DNA of 64,000 bases from NCBI GenBank assembly GCA_019828595.1, contig JAHQRK010000011.1:1-64000 (forward strand), read 5' to 3'. Below are positions 47,305-57,823 of the stretch, in pieces. The notes under the pieces were generated by a model. That model did no database searches. It was not told the DNA's origin and was given only the letters and a program-made list of their open reading frames with translations. The position numbers and the translations under genes were made by a program. The stretch comes from Aphanomyces cochlioides (taxonomy: Eukaryota > Oomycota > Saprolegniomycetes > Saprolegniales > Verrucalvaceae). Position 1 is the first letter of the stretch. Every line of letters starts with the position of its first letter.

Positions 47305-50298
47305 ATGCACCCACAATTGCGAAAACATCGTAGTGTATATTACATGTTAGTTTGTACATATCAATATACTTTGTATATTGTATGTTATGCATGTACAGCT
47401 ATTGTTATAATACGAATGTATATTAACGGCTCGGCAGAACTACCAAACGAAACTACCAAGCGATACAAGGCAAGTGAAGAGCAAGAATCAAGTGAAGTGA
47501 ACATGGTTAAGAACACTAAAAATCAAGACAATGCTAATCTTACGCGCGGTGCGATACGTTTGCGAGAGGTTAGAGCAGCTGAAACAGACGAGCAACGCGA
47601 AGCTCGCAAGGCAAAAGATCGTGAAAGAAAGGCTCGAAAGCGTGCGGAAAAGTGTCAAGCTGACGAAGGAGGTGCAAGCGAGAGAAAGTGTCCGGCAGAA
47701 TCCGACAATGAAAATCTTCGTGTTGTCATCCCACGTCTGGAGGATGTGGTAGAAGAGTTGACAGATCAGTTGGAAAACACGCACCTACCTCCAATTGATT
47801 TTAATGTCCAATCAATTGTGCGTCGCGAACGCAAGGTTATTCGTACGAGATTGGCACGAGCAAATGAGACCACTGAAGCGTCTGATCATCGTCGCGAGCT
47901 TGATGCTCAGAGACGGGCGGGCACAAGGTCTCAAGAAACGATCGATGAAGCTAATCAGCGGCGTGTATTGAATGCACTGCAAACCACCAATGCAAGATCT
48001 GAACAAATATCTGAAGAAAATCGCCATCGTCGCTACGCTGAAGAGGTAGAATCAACAGCTAACATGACTCCTGAAGAAATTCGACGTCTTCGAGCCAGAC
48101 AAAAGGCTAGACGAGCAAAGAGACGTGTCAAGCAGTTGAAAAAGTTTGAAGGTCTTGGATTACCAAATCCACCCGAAATGGATGTTGCGAGTATAAATGC
48201 TTTTCTGGAAATTGTGAAGATGGATCAAGCATGCACGTATTGTGGTGCACTTCTTTTTATGGATGAGTCCGATGGTCTTTGCTGCGGTAATGGAAAGGTT
48301 CGGTTGCCACCAATACCACCTGTTCCACCTACTTTGGATCTTCTTCTGTTTCAAAACTCGAACATATCCAAATTTTTCAAGAAGTACATACGATTATACA
48401 ATTCAGCATTTCAAATAACGAGCTTTGGGGCTGACAAAGTTGATCGCTTGGGTCCTTTCATGCCAACATTTCGTATCCAGGGTCAAGTGTACCACAGAAT
48501 GGGCTCACTGATTCCCCAGGAAGGTCAATCACCAAAGTACCTCCAGATCTATTTCACGGACAACAAGGATGAAGAGATTGCACATCGCATGCGGGCTCTG
48601 CGTTTAAAACCAGAGCATCTCGAAATTATTGAACTTCTGCGGGATATGTTGCATGAGAACAACCACTTGGTGCGTGAGTTCAAGAGCAAATTCAATGCTT
48701 TACAGCCTTCGCATCGACTTATTATCCGAGCAGACAAAACGCCTGAAGGAGAGCACGAAAGACGTTACAATGCTCCAACAACATCTGAAGTTGGTATCCT
48801 TTTGGCTGGCCAAAGTGGTACCTCCCGTGATATTGTCATCGAACAACATGATGAACGACTAAGGCGTATCAATGAACTTCATCAAGATTACGATTCATTG
48901 CAGTACCCTTTGATATTTTGGGAAGGTCGTACTAGCTATCACATTCGTATCCCCCAAATGGATCCACTCACTGGGCTTCCGACAACAAGGACTGTAACGT
49001 GCAAAGAGTTTTACGCTTATCACTTAATGGTTCGAGAGGGTCAAACAAACCCTTTGCATTACTATCGAGATTTATTCAACCAGTTTCTCACGGATATGTA
49101 TGCGAAAGTCGAAACCCAGCGTTTAAATTACATACGGTACAGTCAATCAACCATCCGGGCTGAAGAATACGGTCAATTACGAGATGCTGTTCGTGGGGAA
49201 GGATTAGATCCCAATCAAGTTGGTACAAGAGTTATTTTACCGTCGTCATTCATTGGAAGTCCACGACAAATGCAGCAGGATGCCCAAGATGGAATGGCAT
49301 ACGTTCACAAGTTTGGAAGACCATGCCTTTTCTTAACATTTACGTGTAATCCTAAATGGCGTGAGGTCACTGAACACATTGATGGTCTAAACGCATTCGA
49401 TCGCAACGATTCGATTGCAAGGGTGTTTGAATTAAAGCTCAAAAACTCCATGAAGGTCGCGAGTGTTCTGTTTGGCCCACCCCAAGCCTATTTAGTAAGT
49501 GTCGAGTGGCAAAAGCGAGGACTGCCTCATGCGCACATATTGCTGTGGCTGAAAGATAAGATTCACCCCGATCAAATCCACCATATCATTAGTGCAGAAA
49601 TACCCGACCCCGAACTCGAACCAGATCTTTACAAGACTGTAACAACTCAAATGATTCATGGACCCTGTGGCGCCGATAACCCCCTGGCTCCTTGCATGAA
49701 GAATGGAAAGTGTTCAAAACGTTTTCCGAAAGACTTTATGTCTGAAACTCGAACGGATGTCAACGGCTACCCCCTGTACAGACGACGAAGTCCTGAAGAG
49801 GGTGGGCAAACATTTGAAAAGAGGATAACCCGGGAAACTACCATAACTGTCAACAACAGACACGTTGTACCTTATTGTCCTATTCTTTGCAAAGTGTTTG
49901 ACGCCCACATCAACGTTGAATATTGCCACTCTGTCAAGGCGATCAAGTACATTTGCAAATACATTTACAAAGGAAGCGACAATGCAGTATTTCAAATAGC
50001 CAGTGCATCCAACATCGCTTCCGATGCAGCCAGTACATCCAACAACGCTTCCAATGCAGCCAGTACATCCAACAATGCTTCCAATGATGAAATTGCACAG
50101 TTCCAAGTTGGGAGATACATCAACAGCAACGAGGCAGCTTGGCGATTGCTTGGGTTTTCCATTCATCACCGCTACCCACCAATAACGCGTCTGGCAGTTC
50201 ATCTGGAAAACTATCAAAGAGTATACTTTACTGCTGGAAACGTTCAAAATGTCATTGACCATCCAAGGGACACAACCTTAACAGCTTTTTCAAGCTGA
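47305..50298 (+). CDS. Helitron Rep (HUH) protein, N-terminal half of RepHel
   Basis: Rep would nick and join DNA in rolling-circle transposition. The likely start is ATG 47503 (MVKNTKNQDN), because the 66 codons before it are hydrophobic and unlike the family. A long Arg/Glu-rich helical region (residues about 90-280), a Cys-containing patch (CTYCGALLFMDESDGLCCGN) and the Helitron-like N domain follow. The nuclease has FLTFTCNPKW, the metal-binding GLPHAHILLW and the Tyr motif AIKYICKYIYKG with both Tyr. Directly after it a 30-bp unit is repeated three times in frame. The frame breaks at 50298 before the helicase. Confidence 0.87.
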   Translation: MHPQLRKHRSVYYMLVCTYQYTLYIVCYACTAIVIIRMYINGSAELPNETTKRYKASEEQESSEVNMVKNTKNQDNANLTRGAIRLREVRAAETDEQREARKAKDRERKARKRAEKCQADEGGASERKCPAESDNENLRVVIPRLEDVVEELTDQLENTHLPPIDFNVQSIVRRERKVIRTRLARANETTEASDHRRELDAQRRAGTRSQETIDEANQRRVLNALQTTNARSEQISEENRHRRYAEEVESTANMTPEEIRRLRARQKARRAKRRVKQLKKFEGLGLPNPPEMDVASINAFLEIVKMDQACTYCGALLFMDESDGLCCGNGKVRLPPIPPVPPTLDLLLFQNSNISKFFKKYIRLYNSAFQITSFGADKVDRLGPFMPTFRIQGQVYHRMGSLIPQEGQSPKYLQIYFTDNKDEEIAHRMRALRLKPEHLEIIELLRDMLHENNHLVREFKSKFNALQPSHRLIIRADKTPEGEHERRYNAPTTSEVGILLAGQSGTSRDIVIEQHDERLRRINELHQDYDSLQYPLIFWEGRTSYHIRIPQMDPLTGLPTTRTVTCKEFYAYHLMVREGQTNPLHYYRDLFNQFLTDMYAKVETQRLNYIRYSQSTIRAEEYGQLRDAVRGEGLDPNQVGTRVILPSSFIGSPRQMQQDAQDGMAYVHKFGRPCLFLTFTCNPKWREVTEHIDGLNAFDRNDSIARVFELKLKNSMKVASVLFGPPQAYLVSVEWQKRGLPHAHILLWLKDKIHPDQIHHIISAEIPDPELEPDLYKTVTTQMIHGPCGADNPLAPCMKNGKCSKRFPKDFMSETRTDVNGYPLYRRRSPEEGGQTFEKRITRETTITVNNRHVVPYCPILCKVFDAHINVEYCHSVKAIKYICKYIYKGSDNAVFQIASASNIASDAASTSNNASNAASTSNNASNDEIAQFQVGRYINSNEAAWRLLGFSIHHRYPPITRLAVHLENYQRVYFTAGNVQNVIDHPRDTTLTAFSS

Positions 50299-51914
50299 AT
50301 AACAGGACGAGTTTGCAAGAACTGTGCTATACCCTGACATTCCAGAGTTTTACACATGGGAAGACAGTGCAAGGAAGTGGAAAAAACGAGCCCAAGGGCA
50401 AGCTGTGGAAGGTCACCCAGGCATTAAGAGGACAGATACCATCGGTCGTGTTTACGCTGTCCATCCATCCAATCAACACTGTTTCTTTTTGCGTCTCTTA
50501 CTGTACAACGTTGTGGGTCCAACTTCATTTGTTTCTCTTCGAACTGTGGATGGAATTGTTTGCCCATCGTATAAAGCTGCATGTGAACTGTTGGGATGAC
50601 TCCAACACGACAGACATCTATACAATCTTATGGACGAAGCTGTTGAAACAAGATCTCCTTCACGAATTCGATATCTGTTTGCCATCGTACTATCCGTATA
50701 CAAACATGCCAGCGCCACAGAGTTGTGGGAGGCATACAAAGATTCAACGACAGAAGACATTTTGTTTCGACTTCGTGCAGAACTCTAAAACCCAGACCTT
50801 GCAATGACACATGAGATGTACCAGGAAGCCTTGACCATTATTGTTGAGAAAGTTGTGGCTATGAATGGCAAGTCACTTGAAGAAATGGGAATTGAATTGC
50901 CATTTGATTCGAGCCATCAACCTGTGTCATCAGAAGTGCTCCGAGAACAAAGTAACGATGTCTCACAACTATCGGCTTCTATCGGCTTTTGTCGCCGAGA
51001 GACGTCCCATGCTGTCAAGGTCTCAAGAGCAACTAAGTGTCTACACCCGCTTGATGGAAAAGATCGAGAGAGAAGAAGGAGGTCTTTCATTTTTAGACGC
51101 CCCTGGGGAACCGGGAAGACGTTTCTCCTCAATCTCATTTTGGCACAAGTTCGAAGTAAGAGACAAATTGCTTTGTCAACTCGTCTGGAATTGCAGCAAC
51201 TCTACTCGACGGTGGAAGAACAGCACATTCGACTTTCAAATTTCCACTCGATCTCCACGAAGTAGACAAAGTCGTTTGTAGTATTGGAAAACAAACCGCC
51301 AAAGCGCAATTACTGAAGAAGTGTAAAGTCATCGTATGAGATGAGTGCACGATGATTCATAAAAAGGGCCTGGAAATGATGAACGCTACATTGCAAGACT
51401 TACGAGATTCGAATGACATCACGGGCGGTGTCACAGTCATTTTAGCCGGTGACTTTCGACAAACTTTGCCAATCATTGATCGCGGAACTGCTGCAGATGA
51501 GATCGACGCGTGTATGAAGCAATCGCAATTCGAAATCTCGATGCACCCCGACTTTGCAATGGAATAAGACTATGCGTCACAGCACTCAAGCGTCATATGA
51601 TCGAGGCCACTGTCCTTACAGGATGTGCAAAGAACACTACAGTCTTTATCCCTCGCATCCCCATTGATATCAAGAATATGCCATTTATTTTCACACGTAC
51701 ACAATTCCCCGTGCGCTTAGCATTTGCGATGACAGTCAACAAGTCTCAAGGTCAGTCATTAAAGACTGTCGGTATCGACTTGGAAACGCCATGCTTTTCG
51801 CATGGTCAGCTATACGTCGCGTGCTCCCGAGTCGGATCGGGAAGAAATTCGTACGTATATGTCCCTGGCGGATCAACCAAGAACGTAGTTCATACTCAAG
51901 TATTAGACGAATAA
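50299..51914 (+). pseudogene. Helitron helicase region, broken
   Basis: PIF1-type helicase motifs occur in order but in different frames: WEDSARKWKKRAQG (upstream linker), GTGKTFLLNLILAQV (Walker A, near 51110), DECTMIHKKGLEMM (Walker B, near 51345), VTVILAGDFRQTLPI, and after an internal deletion near 51545 MTVNKSQGQSLKTVGIDL and YVACSRVGS. At least five frame breaks and the missing middle motifs show it is inactive. Confidence 0.82.
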
Positions 51915-53194
51915 GTACTTAATGTCGATTTAGCTTTCGTAATCAACTTCGATCGTTATATTCGTGTTATTTCATCGACGATAAATCACTTCACAAAGAT
52001 GCACCGCATACCAAACAATTTAGTCTTACGTATATTCTCCATAGTGCGTATTACACACTATAGATGGCTTCTTTAGTTCGCCAAGCTGAGATTACATGTC
52101 TATCAAATAATGTGCAGGACAGATACAATCAAGCAAGAACCATACATGATGAACTATACCTTTGGAAAAATCGTGAACACTAACTTTTCCAGTCATCCTA
52201 TCCTTCTTGCCAAGCAAATCATACATCAGTTTCACTATCAGACTTGTAGATACATGGCAGTCAGCGGACTGACGTCACTGAAGCAATACTTCCATTGCTT
52301 CTCTCCGATTTAATTCAACTTTAAATCACTAACAATGGACCTCTTTCATTGTAATATATCTAGCAGTCATGCATTGGGAAGGTACAATTGAAAACATGAG
52401 GATGCGACCACATGCGCTATATCATCGAGACCTTTATAGAGACTTTCTTTGGCCCATCGGACGAAGCTGCGTTAATGAGTTGTTGACGCTTGCCGTCCAT
52501 AATTATCTTCAACATCATCAACCACATCAATCATACATATTCAGCTCTTCTTGCACTCCCACCTGCAGAGCCGTCTCAAGTCACAATACAGAACTACATT
52601 GCGCCTACATAAGTGCTACATTACGTTAAGATGAGTGATACATTGCCATAACCTGATACAAACGAACCTGCTACAGCACTTTTGCTTCAAACCAATTGAA
52701 GGATATGTGCACGTAATTGAATCATTAGTTGGGTTATCTAAACTGTGAAGGTCAATGCCTCATTTGACTGTCATGCCACTATGTTTCCCATATTCGTTCA
52801 GAGTAGCTTACTAAGATAGACGCTAAGGAAAATGAAATGCACAGCCGATGAAGCCAATATCTTCGATTAATGTTCTACTTTTCCGAAGTATACTCTATGG
52901 GGCACTCCATTTCAAAAATCTTTTGGTAGAAGAAAAACAGCCTTAGACTTTACTTCATTTCCTTCATTTGAAAACACTTAAGGTAGAGACAAAAACTGCC
53001 TTAGGTTTAAATACATATAAGTGTTCAGACAATGTATTAATAAGCTGCGATAATCAATTCAGTAAGTCTACTTAAAGCTAAATGACTTCTGGGATGATTA
53101 TGTAGTATATTGATGTTAGTAAGCATTGAAGACGCGTGGATCGTTGAAGCATTCCTGGAAAATTACACCCCGTCAACTCTCCTTGCCCCCCCCC
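51915..53194. other. Non-coding 3' part of the Helitron
   Basis: AT-rich DNA without a supported gene. A repeated AAAACAGCCTTAGACTTTA / AAAACTGCCTTAGGTTTA motif occurs near 52935 and 52992. Confidence 0.45.
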
Positions 53195-53224
53195 ACCCGA
53201 GCGAAGCCGGGTCAAAGGCACTAG
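53195..53224 (+). terminator. Helitron 3' terminal hairpin and CTAG end
   Basis: ACCCGAGCGAAGCCGGGT forms a short stem 8 bases before CTAG, followed by T. Helitron transposases stop at this kind of structure. The same core is present in the small Helitron at 45968. Confidence 0.72.
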
Positions 53225-53419
53225 TATCTACTGATATGTATTGTAGGGGCAGATTGGGATGATACACGCTAAATACAAACTGTAATATAAATATCAAGGA
53301 GATCAAAATTGTGAGATTTAAAACGACTGGTGCATATAGAATGAAAGGGCTTATCGATTCATGCTTTTCATTTTACATTTGGCCAAGAACTACAGAAGAT
53401 ATGACCTAAATACACGAAC

Positions 53420-53647
53420 TTTCCTCCTCTGAAAAGCTCCTCGTTGTCAAATGTCTTGAATACTATATGAAACAAAAGGCTACAATCAAGCAAGGAAAGT
53501 CCACAGTTGTCCGTGCTAGCGTTTGAAGACATGTACATGAGAACGATCGACGAAACTCCTTTGGTTGATGATGAGTGCCAATCCAGCGACGAAGGCGGTG
53601 AAGTTGAGATTCCGAGTGACGATTTCGAAACCTCAGAAATATTATAA
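53420..53647 (+). pseudogene. Short C-terminal gene remnant
   Basis: In two adjacent frames the sequence reads EKLLVVKCLEYYMKQKATIK and then LAFEDMYMRTIDETPLVDDE, with GGEVEIPSDDFETSEIL and a stop. The acidic end looks like the C-terminus of a transposase or nuclear protein, but I cannot name the family. Confidence 0.35.
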
Positions 53648-54150
53648 ATTGGACTGTATAAATTGATATCTCATTTTCATTCCAGCCAATCACAGCCTAG
53701 ACATAGCATACTAAATTAGCCCTAATCGCTACTAATCTGCATTTTCAATTTGCCTTAAATAAACTTCGTGAATGGGACTGTTAATGGCCCCACACATATT
53801 TTTTCTTATAGAGATATTATTAAGCGATATCTTGAGGTTTTTTACTTTCTTGATTCATGTAAATTGGTTCAGTATTGCCTGAGTTATGATTGGTCATCTG
53901 ATACATCAACCCATTCTGCCCCGACAATAGTGTATCACGAAATTTTGATCATCATTCCTATTTTTGGCTGTACTTTGTCAATATATTTTACAAACATTCT
54001 CACATTTACGAAATTTTCACGAAATTTTTACCATCACTCTCGACAGTGAAAGTAAAACGTGTTTAAACGTGTTTTTATACAGAATGGTTGTCAAAAACTT
54101 CGTGATACATGTAAATGTATACGTGTTTATATCTCAGTATAGTACGAAAA

Positions 54151-54741
54151 TCAGATAACTGTATCATAGTCTGGATCGTAGTAGTAATAATCATTACGAG
54201 GTCGCCTAATGACAACAGGAGCAGGCGGCGGTGTCTCAACTGGCGGAGGGGGCAGTGGGCACGTATGAACGTCATTGTCATCATGATACTGGTTATGGTA
54301 CTTACAGAGCTTGCGGCTGTTCTTGCAGCGACTCGTCTTGCACCGATTCACAATGTGGCAGTCAATATATCGTCGTTTATGTCCATCAAAATACTCCATA
54401 CTTGTCGATCCAACGAACTCGAGACGACCACTCAGGATATGCTGAATCAAACAATTGTAGTTGATCCGCGTAGTGCAATGGCATCTTGTGAGGGGTCGAG
54501 ACACCTTGCTTCGATCAAACGACTCAAGACGATAAGTGGGGTTCTCCCACTTGTACTTCCATTCGGAGTCATTGTTAATGTCGTTGATCTTATGGGCGAT
54601 GTCTTCACGGTCATCGTTATCGCCGAAGATCAATCCGTTAAAGATGTACTCATCGAAGTTGCCAAGGAAAGCCTTGAGCATGTCTTTTTTAAAGCTTTGC
54701 GCAACTTCTCCGCGATCGGCGTTAATGGGTGAGTTCGTCAT
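54151..54741 (-). CDS. Cys/His-rich protein resembling large-DNA-virus proteins
   Basis: From ATG 54741 the minus strand encodes 196 residues without lesions. The protein has an N-terminal helical region (FKKDMLKAFLGNFDEYIF), then RCHCTTRINYNC, a middle with YFDGHKRRYIDCHIVNRC and the pattern C-x4-C-x6-C-x2-H (RCKNSRKLCKYH). A Pro-rich linker (PPPPVETPPPAPVV) leads to a Tyr/Asp tail (NDYYYYDPDYDTVI). The style recalls uncharacterised proteins of nucleocytoplasmic large DNA viruses, but no homologue can be confirmed here. Intact coding in a field of dead elements suggests recent arrival or selection. Confidence 0.55.
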   Translation of the reverse strand: MTNSPINADRGEVAQSFKKDMLKAFLGNFDEYIFNGLIFGDNDDREDIAHKINDINNDSEWKYKWENPTYRLESFDRSKVSRPLTRCHCTTRINYNCLIQHILSGRLEFVGSTSMEYFDGHKRRYIDCHIVNRCKTSRCKNSRKLCKYHNQYHDDNDVHTCPLPPPPVETPPPAPVVIRRPRNDYYYYDPDYDTVI

Positions 54742-55760
54742 ATATGTATCGCCGTATTAGCTGGAAACTTTATATCTTGAAGATTCATTTATTAGAATCG
54801 TAAGTTTTTTAATCAAGTATCGAGATTGGCAAAAAGTAAGAATATAACCCCAATTGTCATGATCATCATGCTCATCATCTACATCATAAGCATCGTCGGC
54901 ATTATGGCGCTTGTAAGTATATATCTCCTCATTTTGGATCGATGAAGCCTCCCTTGTCGCGCCTTGACCCGCGAGTTTTTCAATTTAGGCCCTTTAGATG
55001 ACTTTGCGTACTAAGCAACGTAAGGTAAAGTGTCGATAGTGTAGGATGTCCACTTTCGCCACAATACGCGAATTCACTGAGGGCCGCTCTCGTTGTGGAA
55101 ATCGCGGTGAGTACATAAAAGATATGTGAGTATGTGTGGGGATTGGTAAAACTGAACTCACAAGCTTAATGCAATTCAATGTTTATAGCCACTCTCGTTA
55201 TCTATTTCTCTATTATAATATCTGTGAGTATGTGAGTATGATAAATATGTAGTATGTATATAGAATATGTCATATCTGAGGAGGGGGGTCTACCCTATGA
55301 AAATAAGTAAATATGGAGCGAGAGTATGTAGTTTTTCACACCCCACGCGGGATTATCATTTCTGATATTGGCACGTCTTCTCGATGGTCTGATAACAACT
55401 GAATTTGCTGTACTCACCGGTGGTGATTTTCCATACCCCACAAATTGATACCTCTTGGTCATTTTTTGTGAATACCTTCTTGTCGGTATGTACTCGGTTA
55501 GCTTCAGAAGTGGGTGGTTCGTATTCTAAGGTGGCACTATTTCCTTAAGTCACTAAAAAGAGTATTGTACATCACGTTTCAGAGGTACACCAGTTTAAAA
55601 AAACGCTGTTTGTGTCGATATGACGTCAATAGCATCATCAATTTGAGGAGGGTATCGAATTTGCGGTTTATTCTCGTTCTTTGTATTGTGTTCATAATTT
55701 ACTGGATGAGTGCTCAGCACTATTTGGTTGGTAGAAATAGAATGTATTTCTTTGGCTTTA
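54742..55760. other. AT-rich spacer, no gene recognised
   Basis: Short frames occur on both strands without family motifs. The segment 55190-55300 is rich in TATGT/ATATG repeats. Confidence 0.4.
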
Positions 55761-57661
55761 TCAATCATCAATTCTGCGCTTCGATCGAACGTCAAGACGG
55801 ACGTCGCGAACCACAGTCAAGAACTTAAGCTGACCAAGGTGCCCAGCACGACCAGACACCCCGTGGGCAGCACAGATGGATTCAATGTACGTTGATATCG
55901 TCGCGAACGCCTCAGACACATCATCCTCGCTAGGTTTGGAAGACAATGGCTTGCCGGTGGTTCCTGCAAGCACTTTTTCCAAATGGTACATTGCAATCTT
56001 CCACTCAGACGATTGACGACGTTGAGTAGATATAGAAAAATCAATCGGATCAAGTTGTCGGAACGGAGGCAAGCCACACGCCTTGTTCTCCAACCACCAC
56101 AGCTGCCATGCTGTGCGCAAATCCACAGAAGGAAAAACAAAATTTTCAGGTAGTTAATGCATGCGTACACCCCACACGTAGAGTTGATAAGTTGGCAGGT
56201 CTGTCGTTTGGTCATTTCGATTGACGGTTGTTGATGTAAGGCCCATATTCTCTATCACATTGGCAAACATTGCAGGCAAGACGGATTGAGTGATGTTTCC
56301 TGCCGCCACACCTTTTTCCTCAATTATTGCTTCAACACGTGAGGCTACAATATTTGGAATTTCAATGAAGGCAGCATGATTTCTGTCCAATCCAACATAC
56401 AATTCGACATGTGGAGGAATTCCTGTGGGTTGAGAATGCTAGTTTCAGGTTGAATAATTTCTTGTAAGGCAGACATCATTTCTGGATTTCTAAACAGAAC
56501 AGATCCAAGTAACGAGTGTCGATGGGGCAGAGAAGACAACAAAACTTCACTGTGGTAAGCAAGTGATGCTAGACATAGCTCTAACACACCGATTAAGTTG
56601 GGAATTGGGCAAAGGTTGGAAACATAAAATCAACCGATTCTATGACAAGAGCATCAACCGATTCTATTACAAGAGCACAATTGGTTTGGCTGAAACGAGG
56701 TGGCAACACAGCAAAGCGACTAGAACTCACGGGTAAACACGACCTAAAAATTGGTCGCCTGCCCTCTCGTATTGCATGTATCTTTCTAAAACATGACCAA
56801 TGTTCCAACCACAGCGAACACAAACACTTACAATTGATGGACCACTAGTAGATCCAGAACAAGCAAACGTTGCGGCTCCTTTTCGAATAGAGTGGGTGCC
56901 AAAACTTTTTGTTTCCAAATCAATGCCACGATTAATCTCGAGTTTTGAAATCATTCTTTGTAGAGATTTGCCAAATCTCTCACGCTGATTAGATCCTGGA
57001 AACAAAAAGCTAGGGTGTAATGAAGAATTGCAAGCGAAATATATATCCAGAGCAAGGAAGACGCACATCGTGGGTTGGTATGGATTTGAATAAATGTGTT
57101 TCGGATCCCGTTTTTTACCATGGTCTGATCTGTTTTGCTTTTGTAAAATGTAATACCAATAGAGTCTTCTTCAAAACGACATGTCCTCGAATCGGACAGT
57201 TTGAGTGGATTTAGATAGGCACATTAAATTCCACAACAAAATTAGAAACAAATGACAAAAACCACCATCAAGGAGACCAAGACTTTCACGACACAATGCT
57301 TCATACAAAGTATAGCCTAGAGGACGTTTTCCCGAATCTTTGCATGAGGTCAACTGTTCTTATTCTGCAAATACTCGACGAATGCCTAAATATCGTATAT
57401 ATTTAAGACGAATTCTATTTGAATATGTCTACCTTGGAAAATTTCTTTGATGTCATCGTCATATTCTATTGGAATGGGAACTCGGCTCTGCTTATAGTAA
57501 TGACGCAATGCTGAACGATAGCCAGAGAGAGTCCCTGGCTTTTTGTTTGTGTTTTGAAATGTCCACTCAACAAATTGGAGAAACGCTTCGAAGTTAAAGA
57601 CCTCCAGGTTGATTTCACAGTCATGTGTTAACATATCCAATGTGCCATGGTCCTTATCCAT
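55761..57661 (-). pseudogene. Crypton-type tyrosine recombinase relic
   Basis: Read from 57661, the N-terminal helical domain (FLQFVEWTFQNTNKKPGTLSGYRSALRHYY) is followed near 57350-57170 by the start of the catalytic domain (LLWNLMCLSKSTQTVRFEDMSF, then a KTDQ segment). Near 57068-56727 come FGTHSIRKGAATF (H-x-x-R) and CGWNIGHVLERYMQYE (catalytic Tyr). C-terminal pieces to 55761 include DLRTAWQLWWLENKACGLPP. Cryptons insert with this enzyme. The expected first catalytic Arg seems replaced by Leu (MCLS), and there are at least five frame breaks. Confidence 0.75.
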
Positions 57662-57823
57662 GTTTTGATGACATTTAAGCCGCTCCTGTAGCTGGCAGTT
57701 GTGTTGCGGGAAATCCTATTTTTGCGCAGGTCTTGAATACTCGTTTCTCTCTGCATGACAATCTGAAAGTGAGGACTGCTTTCAGCTAGCGTTGCTTTAT
57801 AACACGTTAATTAACAGTTACTA

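Larger units (their letters stand above)
47305..53224 (+). mobile_element. Autonomous-type Helitron, helicase decayed
   Basis: A Rep domain in one long frame (47305-50298) is followed by helicase motifs spread over several frames to 51914. About 1.3 kb downstream lies a Helitron 3' terminus: hairpin ACCCG/CGGGT at 53195-53212 and CTAG at 53221-53224 before a T. The 5' terminus was not found, so the left limit given is the start of the ORF. Confidence 0.8.
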
